64,000 bases of DNA from Tolypeutes matacus (GCA_026826555.1 JAKSZT010038599.1:1415066-1479065), one strand, 5' to 3'; positions 47,559 to 60,685 are shown, counted from the first letter of the stretch. A program made the numbers and translations. Notes: generated from the letters alone by a model not told the origin.

Positions 47559-47900
47559 TAGTTTCTGAAACTAGGAAAAAAAATACCATGCAATTTCTAC
47601 TTTGTTTGCACAATCACTCTTGAAGCCCTGAGTTGCAGTGTAAGAAGTCTGACACCATATTTGAAGAAACCTCAGTAGCATGGACAGCTCATGTTACAGG
47701 AGCCTAAGTCAGCAGTTCCAGCTGAGCCCAAACTGAGTCCCCTAAGTCCATGCTCTAGACCTGTAAATAAAGACCTGGCTAAATAATTCCACTTTCCAAA
47801 TCTTTGAATCATTTCCATCCGTTCAAGTCACCAGGCTGAAGCATCTGACATTGAGGACCAGCGATAATCCATATACACCATGCCCTGTCCCATTTCTTGA
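47559..47900 (+). repeat. MLT1 LTR, right half
   Basis: 'tgaagccctgagttgcagtg', 'taagaagtctgacaccatat' and 'agctgagcccaaactgagtc' continue the MLT1 begun at 46960. Confidence 0.6.
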
Positions 47901-50145
47901 CCTAAAAATATCCATGAACATGCAAAAATGGTTGTTATTTAGTTTTTATGCCACTAAGTATGAGATTGTTTGTTATGATTAAATAGGTCTCTGGAAAAAC
48001 AATTCAAATGAATGAGAGACACCAGCTGGTTTGAGTAAATCATAGACGAATTCATGGGGAGACTGTCATTTGTAGTAACTGCTGAGTAATTTTCAATAAT
48101 GGAAATGGGAAGTGATAAATTCATTAGGACAGAACATATTCACACAAACAGCAGCAACCCAGTCAGGCTACAAGGTAGACCATATGCAGAAATCAGTGAA
48201 AATTCTGGTCACAGTAGTAAGTTGGGATGAAGTTATGGAGGACTTCAAAAGCTTATATCTGGATATATTATAGTATGTAATGGAACATCACTAAAGATAT
48301 TTTATTACTGAGTAAGGAAATTAAATACACTCCCACATACTTCCATGTACCTTTATAAGTATATCTATAAATGTAATTAAAGAAATATATAAATATAGTT
48401 TGTATAAATGGAAAATAATACCTACATAACTATGAACACATATACATTGAAATCAACAAAACTATCAAAATAAATAACATAATTCATATTTTGAAATTCC
48501 AGTTGAATCCTTTAATATACAAATTTCATTGTGTTAGATATATTTTCAAATGATAGATTTCAATTTTTGCTCTTGTCATTTTCAATTAACTTCATTGTTA
48601 TGTAAATAAGCAAGCTTTTCTCAGTATGGGAGCAAGTCATTTTATTTTATAAATGATAGAAAATTAGTTAACATGTAATAATGGTTTTATATTGCACTAT
48701 GTGATTTTGTCTTTTCCTTGCTATTATGGATGTATCATAAATTTAAGTAGGTCTTAAAAGTAATGGGTCCTGGATATAGACATCTTAATGAAAACCTTAG
48801 ATGACATGGCTATCAGTGTTGATTTGCTTCTTTTGTTTTTTTCCCACCAATAAGCAAATGCAAAGCATTGCTAAAATGACACAAAATAATGCAATTTTTG
48901 AAGAAAGCTAATATATTATTCAGTCATTTCATCATATTAACAAAGGTTAAGCATGACAAGAAACATACTACAGTCTCAAAAGCCAAGGAATTTTTTTCAA
49001 TGCTTATAAGAAATGAAATCTTGTTACTTCTTCAATGTTTCTTTCTGGATTATAAAATGTTGAGGAGAAATTGTTTGCAGCAAGATTGTCTTATATTTCA
49101 ATTCAAGTTTAGTGGAAATAGAGAAGAATCTTCTGTATCAGCAGGTCCCCAATAGTATATTACACATACATCATTATGAAAACATTAAGACTAGCTACTC
49201 AGATGACTGAGACTTTCATTAAATTAGAAAATGGGAAATGTGGAAGTTTGTAGATAGTTTGGAAACAAATAAAATACTAAATTTTATAATTAATGTCTGA
49301 AAACCTGAAGGCTGCAGGGGTATGAATGAAGTTGATTTAACATTGTTGTTTTGACAATGCAATTTTGCCTCCAATGATGTTTTATCTCTATTATTTTGAT
49401 TCTGCCATTTTGATTTATCTGTGTACCTAGATACTTTTATTCCCCTTACTAATAATTTTTTAAAATTTCAAAATAAAAGTAAAATCCTAAAAAAGAAGAT
49501 TGTGTATATTTCCACCATAATGAATTTACTATGAAAAACACTTCACAGAAAAGGAAAATTTACAAAGGATAGTAATAGTTGAAAATTTTAAGGACAACTT
49601 CCCAGAAACATTAAAGAACTGACTAGTAAAGAAAGACTTTTCTATTGTCAAAACCTTAATGAAAAATTTTTTTTCTGGCAATATTTGGATCTTCAAAATT
49701 TTATCTGGAAACACTGGACTTGTTGGAATTAATGTCCAAAAAAGATAATTCATAATGCCCAGAAGTATATATATATGAGCAAAATATAATGAATGAATTA
49801 GATCTTTGATGCACATGTTATGCAGACAAGAGTTCATTATGATTAACATAACTTTATGAAATTTTTATTTTTATATAAAATATAAAAAAGTCTTCAAAAT
49901 ATTGCAAATTGTCTATATAAAAAAATGATCAAGGAAAAAATTAGATAAGTGGACTTTTCTCCCATAAAATAATTTTTAAAGAAAATTTATAAAAGTTGAC
50001 ATAAATCTAATTTCAATATTTTTATTTACAAAAATAAATTTAAAAATTCATTACATACATTTATGGAATTTAAAAACCATCAATGGACATAAATACATAT
50101 TCAATTTCTATGGATCAAAATGCAAATTGACAAAGGATATTTTTT
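47901..50145. other. Unannotated AT-rich sequence
   Basis: No gene or named repeat over 2.2 kb. Frames 48889-49155 and 49529-49849 lack motifs. Confidence 0.4.
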
Positions 50146-50345
50146 GTTTTTGGCTAAGCCAACTGAAAACTCTCACATTGAATAAAAAAGAACTCTCTGA
50201 AGAGTGAAGAACCAGGAATTCTCACACATGCTGGCAGAACTGTAAATTAATAGATTTTCTAGAGTGTGTTTTGCAGTATATACATACTTTCTGATCTAGC
50301 AATTCTAACTTCTGTCTATTAGAAAAATCATTGTTTAAGCCTAGA
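50146..50345 (+). mobile_element. Possible old L1M fragment
   Basis: 'gaaccaggaattctcacaca', 'tgctggcagaactgtaaatt' and 'tgatctagcaattctaac' resemble L1M 3' text, but identity is low. Confidence 0.4.
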
Positions 50346-51706
50346 AAAATTCTTTTTCCTATCTGTTATCTCAGTGACTCATATGGTTAGTGTCCTAAGG
50401 TATCTCAGTTTAGTTAATCCATTATATATATAACTTATATATATATATGTACTTTAACAGCATTTCTTAAAAGAGACATTGCTGGATCACTAAGACTAAT
50501 TTTTATCAAAAGTGCTGTTCAGCTTCTCAGACTCTTAGCTGAGAGGCACATGTTCCTCCAAAAGAGAAATGTTCCCAAATATTGGCCTCACCTTTGCTCA
50601 CTTCTCTTTCCCTTAGACCATGGACTCACAATTCTTCCAGCCCTGGAATCTCTCTGAGGCTTTAAACTGATTTATTTCTCTTGGTCCAGCATGTTCAGAT
50701 ATTCTCATTAGAAAAGTTATTCTAAATCATCTAGTATTTTTTTATTTACATTTATCTGCCTCTAGTTAATTTAACACATATATAACTAAAATTTGAGGGG
50801 CAAGTTTCTCTTCTGTAGGCATCATTCAGTTCTGTTACATTTCTAAAGCTTTCATAACATTAAAACATTTTCCTGTTTCAAATTTGTCTATGCTTTAGCT
50901 TTTCATAAAAGACAAAGTTTAACTTCCATGGCACTCTGTATTTGGCAGTTTCCAAATTGACATCAGCCTTACCTGTTGTAATAGCTCTCCACATATTCTA
51001 GCCTCCAATTATACTTAATTTCTCATATTTCTTAGATTACATCACATTTCTTCTAGTCTTATTTCCTTCACATATACACGTTCCTCAGTTTTAATACTTG
51101 TTCAGTCATTATCTACTTAAGAAAAACCACTCTTATCCTTGAAGATCCAAAAAATGGTACCAACTAAGCTCATGGTATATCATCAATTAAATGTGAATAA
51201 ACATACTTAGTTTTAGGATTTTTTTGTATGGATTACAAAATCTATACAAAGTTGGACCCCAAACTAGCATGTAATACAGTGCTTTCATCATGCTACATTT
51301 TGTATTTTTGTTTGTTTAATTTCTCTCCTCTCTCCCATCATAGACAGTGAAATCCTAATGGACAGATATTGTGCTATCATCATATTTGTATCCACAGTTT
51401 CTCACATATTGCTTCATATAATGGAGTCAGTAACATGTAGCTGAGTGGATGTAAAAGAAAATGGCAAATTCTGGTTATAACCAGTATTTTCAACAGAAAT
51501 AGATAGCTGAGAAGACTAGGAGCCATATTATATTGTTGATACAATTAGATTATGGTAGCTATAAAAAGTATTCACTATTTGACTTCCAATATAATTTTAG
51601 TTTAATGGCACTGAGAAAACCTCTTACTTCCCCAATATTCCCCTACTTCATTCAGTTGTCTTAAGTTTCAGATATTCTTCCATTTGTTGTGAACCTTTAA
51701 TGCACG
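50346..51706. other. Unannotated sequence with possible antisense L2
   Basis: 50980-51450 has faint L2 antisense order ('ccactcttatccttgaagat', 'catagacagtgaaatcctaa', 'ttgtatccacagtttctcac'). The rest is unassigned, with a short '(ta)n' near 50436-50450. Confidence 0.35.
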
Positions 51707-51894
51707 TGTGGTGGTTTGAAGCTGTATGTACCATACAAAAGCATGTATTTTAATTCAATCCATTCCTGAGAGTGTGAACCCATTATAAGTAGGAACTTTT
51801 GGTGATGCTACTTCAGTTAAGGTGTGGTCCAACCCTATCAGAATGAACCTTAATCCCTAATCCTATTGCTCAAGTCCATTAAAAGTAGAATGAA

Positions 51895-51947
<53 letters not shown>

Positions 51948-52247
51948 GAGAGGGAGAGAGAGAAAGAGAGGGAGCATCAGAGGGAGCAAGAGGCTGGACT
52001 TCATTGGGACCAGGAAGATAAGGCAATGACTAGGAGATGTTGCCATGTGCTTTTCTATGTGACAGAGGAACCAAAGTTTGCCTGCAGGCTGCTCCAGAAT
52101 GACAGGCTTTGGGAAGAAAGCATCGCATTGATGATGTTTTTTGACTGGGATTTTCTTTTAGCCTCAAAACCATGAGCAAATAGACTTCTGTTATTAAACA
52201 TAATCCATTTCATAGTATTTGCTTGTGTAGCCCAGGAAACTAAAACA
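51707..52247 (+). repeat. Xenarthran MaLR-type solo LTR with expanded (AG)n
   Basis: 'tgtggtggtttgaagctgta' to '...ggaaactaaaaca', TG...CA ends, flanked by gcacg (51702-51706) and gcagg (52248-52252). An '(ag)n' microsatellite at about 51899-51943 has expanded from the purine-rich part of the LTR. Confidence 0.92.
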
Positions 52248-52363
52248 GCAGGTTAAAATGAAAGTAGTTTATAATCAGGACAAAGATAATTCATGTTTTC
52301 ATTTCCATTTCCATTGTATCACAGTGACTGAAAATATTAATTAATATTTGTTGCAATAATTGA

Positions 52364-52405
52364 TGAATGAATGAATGAATGAATGGAAGAATGAATGAAA
52401 GAATT
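52364..52405. repeat. (GAAT)n microsatellite
   Basis: Several GAAT units, last ones imperfect. Confidence 0.85.
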
Positions 52406-53453
52406 TATACTTTTACTCTTGTCATTCTGCAATACTTACTATAAAAGATGTGTGATTACTGTGCCTTGCACACTATGGCATTAAGGAAAAAAACATGCAT
52501 TTATTGGTGATGAAAATGCACTGATAGTGAAATGCAGTATAAAGACATCAGGTGTGGATTTAATTTTAAGTATTACAGTATTATTATAAGGAAGCTAGAG
52601 AAAACAATTGATCTCTAGTCATTGATGGCCAGTTCCCTGGTATGGCAATTGATACCTTTTCAAATTTGATACAAAACTGTGAATAAATATTATAACCATT
52701 TTACAGACAGGGAAGCATTATGTAAGACCTGGATTCCAGTCATGTTTCCAAGACATAAGTCTTCATGAGGACAAACATTTTATCTAAAATTTTTAAAATA
52801 TTACTTGAGCAACAATTGTTTTCACTCTTCTCAAAATCCATGATGAAATGCCCATGAAAGCATTTGTCTAGATTTCTTTCTTTGGTCTATTAGATGGACA
52901 CATTAATAAGCAGAATCTGTCTTTATTAGCTCAAACTTTTAACACAAAATCACTCCCATAGCTCTCTGGTTCTTTATTCCATTTCAATCTCATTATTGCT
53001 TGAAAGAGGTTCTGTAGTTTACTTAATTAATGAGGATCTTTGACTACTTAATCCATAGAAAAATAAGAACAAATAAGAAATTCATACCAAAAAAGAATAG
53101 CTACTATTTGGGGACTAAAATGTAACTCTTAAGTAAGTTAGTGGAAAATTATATATTTTTTGCATAATCTGTTTTATGTAATACAAATTTGAATAAAATA
53201 TTAAAACTATTTATAATTAGGTAAATGGTATTTGAACCTAAATTGATAAATATTTTCAAGACTATTCACTAATTTTAATACAAACTCGTTAAAGCCTCTT
53301 TTATAACAGTTCACAGTGGAAAGTAATATGAAAACACAAGAATAATTTTATTATTAAAGAGACATCATAAAGGAATAAAACTATGGCACATGGCTATTTT
53401 GAAGTAATTCTACTAAAATCGTTATTAAAGAGTAACAAATAAAACAAAGTTAG
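52406..53453. other. Unannotated AT-rich sequence
   Basis: No gene or named repeat. Confidence 0.4.
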
Positions 53454-53455
53454 TA

Positions 53456-53896
53456 TGATAGTTTTGAGCTATGAACTATAGAAAAACTTTTTCTTAAATT
53501 TATTACATTCATTTGAGTGTGAATCCTTGTAAACAGGATCTTTTTGATGAGGTTACTTCAATAAGTGGTGGCCCAGGATGGTTTTTTTTCTTATTAAAAA
53601 GGGTGAAGGTCACAGAGAGAGAAAAACCACAGAATGAGCAGCAAGAAGTTCAGAATCAAGAAGAGAAGGGAAAGGCCAGAAGAGGCTGCCATGTGCTTTG
53701 CCATATGACACAGGAGCCTAGGACCAGGGATTGCTGGAAGCCAGTCCCAGAATGCCAGTCTTCCAGAAGAAAGCATGGTCTTGATGATGTCTTGATTTTG
53801 ACTTTTTCTATCCTCAAAGCTGTGAGCCAATAAATTCCCATTGTTTAACCCAATCCATTGCATGGTATTTGCTTTAGCAGCAAGGAAACTAAAACA
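53456..53896 (+). repeat. Xenarthran MaLR-type solo LTR
   Basis: Diverged 5' part ('atgatagttttgagctatga'), then 'gatgaggttacttcaataag', 'tgctttgccatatgacacag', 'gagccaataaattcccattg' and '...ggaaactaaaaca'. Opposite-strand frames 53513-53863 are LTR sequence, not genes. Confidence 0.85.
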
Positions 53897-54554
53897 ATAA
53901 CCTCATAAACTGAGTTCAAATTTTCATCATAATTTTTTTCATATTGTCACAAAATTGGGTTTTACTAACAAATTTAGGCTATTATGTTTGACCATTAATT
54001 GGTATGGCCCTAGAAATTTTAAGACTAAAAGTACTTTTCTCCAGATTCTTTTGAGTTCTATGAATAAAATTGGTGACATGAAATCTTAAAATTTGTTGAA
54101 GCATTCAATTATTTGGCATAAGTGAATAAAATATTTATTTGTACTAGGGGAAACTTATTATTTCGATTTTAGAAAATCTGTTTTCTGAACAGAAGAAAGG
54201 ATGAAGAAAAGCCTTGTTAAAAATGAAGGAAAAGATGGTGAAATAGATCTTAGATATATTATAAAAATAAATGCAAATATTATTGGTTGAATTTTACCTT
54301 TAAACATTGAATCATTACGTAATTGATGGTCATAGCAAACAAACAAATAAAAATGTTGATAAAATACTCTCCCAAAAATTAGCTAGCAAATATGTTAAAA
54401 TTTAAGTAAAGCCTTCAGATTAATTGCAGAATAAGAATAATTTTTAAAAACGTAACTAATATTTCTTTTTATTTAAATTGATATTTGTTTGCAAAGGAAG
54501 ACCTGAAGATTAGAAAAAAATAATAGAATGTTTTGGAAAAGATTTTTGCTTATA
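53897..54554. other. Unannotated AT-rich sequence
   Basis: No gene or named repeat. Confidence 0.4.
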
Positions 54555-55170
54555 AACAAGTGCCCACACATAGTTCCTCAGAAAATTAAGTAATATGACC
54601 CAGCCATCCCTCTTCTAGGTATATACCCAAAATAATTGAAAGCAGGGATTTGAAAAGATGTTTGAACATTTATATTTATTTATAGTAGCATTATTCATAG
54701 TTGCCAAAAACTAGAGCCAATCAAAGTGTGTATTAACCAATGGTTGGATAAACACAATATGGTATATCCATACGTGGAATATTATTTGGCTTTAAAACAG
54801 AATGAAGTTCTGGTACATAATACAACATGGATGAACCTTGAAGATATCATGTTGAGTGCAATAAGCCAGACACAAAAGAGCAAATATTGTATGACCTCAT
54901 ATATATGCAGTAATTAGAATATGCAGATTCACAGAGTCAGAAATTAGAGTGCAGTTTACCAGAAGCAGGGTTGGAAGTGGAGAATGGGGAGTTAATGTTT
55001 AATGTTTTCAGAGTTACGGTTTGAGAAGATGGTTTGGTAATGGAAGTGGTGATGATAACACAACCTTGTAAGTATAATTAACACCACTGATTTGTATATT
55101 TGAAAGTGGTCAAAATGATAAATTTTAGTTGTATATATGTTACCAGAATAAATAAAAAAAAAAAAAACTT
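54555..55170 (+). mobile_element. L1 LINE 3' end, 5'-truncated
   Basis: 'taggtatatacccaaaataa', 'tagtagcattattcatagtt', 'caacatggatgaaccttgaa' and 'caataagccagacacaaaag', ending in an A run (55156-55168). A 63-codon frame (54726-54917) is ORF2 C-terminal-type text. Low identity at the left end; target duplication unclear (cttata on both sides at best). Confidence 0.88.
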
Positions 55171-56273
55171 ATAGAATTGCACAACACAGAGAACCCTTAA
55201 TGTAAAATATAAACAATACTTAATAAAATAATTATAATTATATTGTCTCATCATTTGTAACAAAGCTAGCACACTCAAACAAAATGTTAATAATTGGGAA
55301 GATTCTGTGTGTGTTGGGGAGAAGGTGTATATGGGTAACTTGTACTTTCTGTATGATGTTTGTGTCAACTGACAACTGCTGTAATTAAAAAAAGAAATAT
55401 TTGCAGGACAATCAGACCACCAAAAAGTGTTAAAAACATTTTTAAAATTAGTTTTTCTAGAGATGAATGTAAAATAAGTGGTATGTGTATCAAAAGTAGA
55501 GAACCACAAATTGAAAAAACATGCTCTGCTATATATTTATATAAACCAAAGGAAAAATATACACTACATATAATTAACTATTAGAAGCTCTGTAAATCTG
55601 AAAAGTATACAAATATAATTTGTTAAAATAAATCCAAGAGATCAAATTCCTGGGATAGTTAAGTCAATTACAAATATTAAGTGTTAAACTTTGCAAAATT
55701 CTTGCAAATTATAGCTAACATTTATTTAAGTGATCTTTTAAAAATAATTTTTGGCCTAAACTCAAATACAATAACTCTGGTAGTAAATTAAGATCCACTT
55801 CTCTGTATGGAAGTTTCTTTTGTGGCTAATGTAAAGTTTTCTTTTTCAATAAAATGAACATATAAAGAACATATAGGAAGTTTTAGAAATTACTCAGAAA
55901 AAGTTATATTAATCATTAGAAAGTCAATCGTTGGGGTGTTCAAGAGTGAAAAATGTTCAATTATGGGCCATATATTTTATTTTTAACGTAATGATTAATA
56001 TGAATAACCATGGTACTTCAAAAAACTTCAGGAGGTATAAAAAAGATAATTAAACTTTTTCCTCAATTCTACCACCTAGGAATAATAAATTGGTAATTTT
56101 TGGCAGATAGCATACCTTTAGCTTCAAAAAATTTTACAAAAAGATATGATACCATATATGCTATTTTAATAAAGATAATTTATTTGCTTTTTAAATATAC
56201 TCAATAATAAATAATAGATAATGTGGAGTTGCTAATCTTTATATAGATTATCGTAAAATATTTGTAAAATATG
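55171..56273. other. Unannotated AT-rich sequence
   Basis: No gene or named repeat. Confidence 0.4.
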
Positions 56274-56320
56274 CCTTGTACTTAAAAAAAAAAAGTTTCT
56301 TTTTTTTTTTAAGTACAAGG
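56274..56320. repeat. Perfect 21-bp inverted repeat with 5-base loop
   Basis: Left arm 56274-56294 (ccttgtactt plus eleven A) is the exact reverse complement of right arm 56300-56320 (eleven T plus aagtacaagg); loop gtttc. It is followed by another T run. Could arise by template switching or retroelement tail inversion. Confidence 0.95.
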
Positions 56321-57599
56321 TTTTTTTTTTTAATTTTTAGAGGCTCTTCTCTCATTTTGAAATGCATCTTATAACCTTAGATAGTCATCTATCAGATCCT
56401 GTCTATAAATATGTAGAAATTAGCACACATTATTTCTCTCATTTGTCCCACCCCCACATCCTTACTTTATTATTAATTTTACAATGTCAAAGTGTATAAC
56501 ATTAACATCTTTTTTTTTAACCATCATTCCTGGCATCCCTCAGTTTTTGTTTCAGTATACAAATGGATTGAATTATCAACATTTTCATCTCTATGGCTTC
56601 TCCTTCAGTTCGACCTTTGTTTCAATATCATTTAATTGTCTGTATATTACCATCAAATGCTTTTTCCCTCATGTGTGACCCATGAGTACAGTTTTCCAAG
56701 AATTCATTTCTATCTGAGAATAGTGAAAGTCACCTATTTATATAACTCTGCTCACCCACGAGAATTTTGTAGAAATTGTTTGACATTTTTGAAATTAAGA
56801 ATTGTACTTAAGAAATCTGAAGCCAACGGTTACTTTCCTGAAGAGACAACCCACATACTTAAAGCTTAGTAATTTCACCAAGATATATCTTATTATTAAT
56901 TGTATTATATCTTACTTTTTCATGAATAATCTGTATGCTATAGATTTATAAATTCATATCTACATATATATCTAAATTTCTTTCTCTTTATTTTTTTCTT
57001 CTTTGGAAGAGTCTAGTATTTTTATGTTGAATTCCTATCATTTATCTTTTATAGCAATCCTCTTCTTTACAATCCTTTTTGTACCACTGAATTTCTTTCA
57101 GTTTTCTTTTGGGTAATTTTTTAAAGGCTAATCACCATATTCCTCATTTAGTTTAGAATAATATTCATTTAATTCTCTAGCTTAAAAATAAATTTCATTT
57201 TTCTTTTCCAATTTTTTCCTGAACTTTAACTGCTCAAAATTTTTTTTTCTTAGGAAACTTTATTTTATTTTTTTCATTTTTAGTATTTAATTTTTAATTT
57301 TAATTTTTAAAAGAAGCTTTAGATTATATCTAAATATAATTTTGTCAAAAAATTTGTTAAACCTGGACAATAAAAATATTCTTATCTTTGGAAATCAAAT
57401 AGAAAATTATTGATGTATGCATATACTAACTACAAATATTTCAAAAAAAATTTTGCTTATAAGTAATAAACAAATTAACAAAAATGAAATTAATGCCAAG
57501 GAATGAAGAGTTCATTTTAAAGCTAGCAATCATTAGGAAGCAAATATTATGTACCTAATTAACTAAAAGAGCATACTAAGAGAAACACACAAAAATATG
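56321..57599. other. Unannotated AT-rich sequence, perhaps antisense L1M
   Basis: 56860-57250 has a T-rich texture like antisense L1M ('ctttggaagagtctagtatt', 'gttgaattcctatcatttat'), but I cannot anchor it. No gene seen. Confidence 0.3.
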
Positions 57600-57745
57600 C
57601 ATCTATTTATTCATTCAAAAGTATTTATTGAGCTTGTCTAACACAAGAATGAGGTGTTCCATAAACTAGGAGATATTCTTATATATAAAAATATAACAGA
57701 CATGGACTTGCCTACATGACATGTGTAGACTAGTATGGAAAGAAA
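57600..57745 (+). repeat. L2-like LINE remnant
   Basis: 'tcattcaaaagtatttattg', 'agcttgtctaacacaagaat' and 'agacatggacttgcctacat' follow the L2 3' end order. Confidence 0.5.
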
Positions 57746-57904
57746 GGCTTTCAGTCATCATAGCTCTGGATTATCTCAACATGCGCTTAATATCTAAAAT
57801 ATAGAAAATAATTAGAAACAGTCAGATATTTCTAGTAGCAATATTTTAAAATATTTGCTACATGTCACTCTAATTTATATATATATTTGCGAGGTATTTA
57901 TTAA

Positions 57905-58320
57905 CAACTAACTTTGACCTGTGTTTGCCTCCCTACTTCAGCAATTACTTAGATATATGAATTAGGGCAGTGCTAATTAACCCTCTTAGCTTCAATTTCC
58001 TCTTTTCTAAACTAGGTATAACAATAATACTAATAACCAAATTTTTTTAAGTAGGTACGAGGGATTGAACCCATGACCACATACATGCTGAGCAGGTGCT
58101 CAACCACTGAGCTACTCCTACTCCCCAATAACCAATATTTTAAAAGTACATTTTATGTGACAAGAATTCTGCTAAGCACATTACAAGCATTGAATCATTT
58201 AATTCTTTAATTACTAGGATCTATATGTCTTCATATATACATGCATACATATATAATAATAAAATGCTTAGCACAATGCCTTGTACAAAGGAAATGCTCA
58301 ATCAATACTAGCTGCTTTTA
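57905..58320 (-). repeat. MIR/L2 remnants, antisense, split by a SINE
   Basis: Left part: 'ttagcttcaatttcctcttt' then 'ctaaactaggtataacaata' (reversed MIR core). Right part: 'tgcttagcacaatgccttgt' then 'aatgctcaatcaatactagc' (reversed MIR end). Between them, after the SINE, 'ctgctaagcacattacaagc' is L2-like. The SINE at 58041 splits the series. Confidence 0.55.
58041..58126 (-). repeat. Antisense tRNA-derived SINE with target duplication
   Basis: Reversed T run, 'gggattgaacccatgaccac', and head 'gagctactcctactcccc'. The 9-bp duplication aataaccaa lies at 58032-58040 and 58127-58135. Confidence 0.92.
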
Positions 58321-58796
58321 TGATTATAATATATATGATTATATATTGAATTTTATAAAGGAAAATACAACAAAAGAACAATAAATGTGTATGTAATTTT
58401 TTATATTTTCTTCAGACTACCAAAAATCTCTGACAATAGTATTATCATAAAAAATAGAGCAATCTAGATATAGTAAGCATACCAAAGTTCTAGTAAGTGA
58501 GGAGTAAATAAGCAAAGAGGTATTCAAATATTTATTGAAGAAAAAAGGAATTAGAACACCCACTTATATTTTTAATATCTATTTTTGTCAATGTTGTACA
58601 TACCCAGATCAAGCATGACATAGTAACATAATCAGGTCTCTAACATGAGTCTCTGTCCTTTAGCTTTTCTGAATTTTAATTCTTTCACTTATCTTTGTTT
58701 TGACAAGTTTTTTTTTTTTTTTTAATATTCTCTCTGGATTTTTCAGAATTATTTGTCATGTCTTTATTTTTTATCATTATAGAAGATGTATTTCTC
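58321..58796. other. Unannotated AT-rich sequence
   Basis: No gene or named repeat; a T run lies near 58709-58723. Confidence 0.4.
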
Positions 58797-59350
58797 TGTG
58801 GTAGGCAGAGTTTTGCCCCTCTGACCCTCTACTCTACTGTCATGCCTATGAAAATATTAGATTACATGTGTAAAGGACTTTCCAGATATAATTAATGTTA
58901 CTAATCAGTTGACCTTAAAAAATAAGGCGATTATCCTGGATTATCATGGTGGGCCCAAAGCCATCAAATGACCCTTTCCAAACAGAGCTTTCTTCTGGCT
59001 GATAGTAGAAGAGGATGTCAGAGCATTGCAGCAGAGGGTAAAATCAGACAGATCCAAAACATGAGAAGACTTCAATCTGCTGGCGCTGGCTTAAAGGTGG
59101 AGGAGGCCAGGTGGAAAATATGGAAAGGAAACAAATTCTTCCAAACAGTGAGTATGAAAGAGAATCTTGAGACTGAGATGAGAACTGTAGCACAGCCAAT
59201 TTCTTGATTTTATACTGCTGAGACTCTGAACAGTGAACCTAGACATACTTGCCAGGCTTGTGACTTACACACGGTGAGATAATAAATGAGTGTTGTTTTA
59301 AACACCTAAAATTGTGGTAAGGTACATGGCAGCAATAGAAAACTAATACA
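58797..59350 (+). repeat. MLT1-type LTR
   Basis: 'tgtggtaggcagagttttgc', 'taaaggactttccagatata', 'ttatcctggattatcatggt', 'gtgagataataaatgagtgt', end '...agaaaactaataca'. Flanks ttctc (58792-58796) and atctc (59351-59355) differ by one base. The 79-codon frame 58968-59207 is LTR sequence. Confidence 0.9.
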
Positions 59351-59929
59351 ATCTCCTTCACACAATCCTTACACTGTTCCCACTCCACACACAGGCATAA
59401 AATCTATTCTCCCATCCTACCAATAAGTGTATATTTTTAATATATAAATACCCATTTTTACAATATTATGACAACATAAACTTTTCACATCTGATTTATG
59501 TAATCTATTAGGATTAATTTTAAAATTTCAAGTCCAAATATTTCTTTTCCCTTGAGATAAATGATATTCTCAAGACTTCTGCTTTCTGCTAAGATGGAGT
59601 ATCCTCCCACCTGAAACAACCACCCAGAAAAAAAGAAAGAAAGAGACAAAGAGAGAGAGAGGGAGGGAGAGAAAGGGAGAGAAAAAGAAAAAAGTAAACA
59701 GGAAAAATATATGAAACAACAGTTTGCAAGACACTAAATACCAAGCAAGAGAAAAAAAAGAAATGAGGTGAGCCCTGTGATTATACCGTGATGTACCGAA
59801 TAGAAGGGCAACCAATTGGAGGTGCGAGTACAGGGAGACCAAAGTAGGCAAACCAAGGCAGAAAGAGTTTGTAGCATAACATATGGGAGAGGAGAAAGCT
59901 GTACAGCCAGAAAACCCTGAACACTACTC
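59351..59929. other. Unannotated sequence with GA-rich stretch
   Basis: A GA-rich low-complexity stretch spans about 59625-59695. No gene recognised; opposing frames 59570-59940 derive from it. Confidence 0.45.
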
Positions 59930-60110
59930 AACTGCCACAAAAAGGATGACTCTCAAAATAATTATTCTGAGTGAAAGGATCTAAAATAAAAAGAGTTCAT
60001 AATGCATGGATTCATTTCTATAAAAAGCTAGACAAATGCAAACTAAAATATAGTGACAGACAGCAGATCAGCAATTGCTTGGTGGGTGAAAGGCTGTGAA
60101 GGACTTTTCA
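59930..60110 (+). mobile_element. Old L1 3' end fragment
   Basis: 'atggattcatttctataaaa', 'gctagacaaatgcaaactaa' and 'tgacagacagcagatcagca' then 'attgcttggtgggtgaaagg' follow the 3' text of old L1s. Confidence 0.55.
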
Positions 60111-60685
60111 ATCATGTAGTCTGTTGTAGCTGTGTGATGTCTATATTCCTAAGGTCATTTCATGTTTCAAGATGTCTTCTCTATTTCTGAACATCATATC
60201 TCTATTCTAACCAGAAAAAGGGTAAGATAAATGCTTCCCCCTCTCTTCATGGCATTTTTCACAAGTTTCACAAATCACTTCTACTTGAATCTTATTAGTA
60301 AAAAAGTGGTCATATTTTATTTGCTACCTTTTAAATTAGTTCCCCTTTGTCCCAAATCGTTATTTTTTCTCTCCTGTTGGTGGAACACATCTATCACTAG
60401 GAATATAAAATGTAAATGTGTATAAATTTCTATGTTGTTGTTTTTTGACTTCATATACCTGAAAATGATTTTTGTAGATGCTTGCCATTCATCAGCAGGT
60501 TGGTTTGATAAGATTTCTGTATAGTAATTTCCCTTGATGTTAATTAGCCGATGCTCTGTTCCCTACTTTCTTTATAGAGGAGACAAAATCATTCATTGTT
60601 CTGCTTCTATGGAAGTGACCTATTTGGTTTCTTCCCTGAAAAGTGTTGACTCTTCACATGTATTGCCACAAATCATTGCTGGGAT
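60111..60685. other. Unannotated sequence
   Basis: No gene or named repeat. The frame at 60534-60812 runs into the LTR-like segment next door. Confidence 0.4.

Noticed and set aside
53513..53863. 106- and 89-codon frames on opposite strands
   Set aside because: Both are within a xenarthran MaLR-type LTR.
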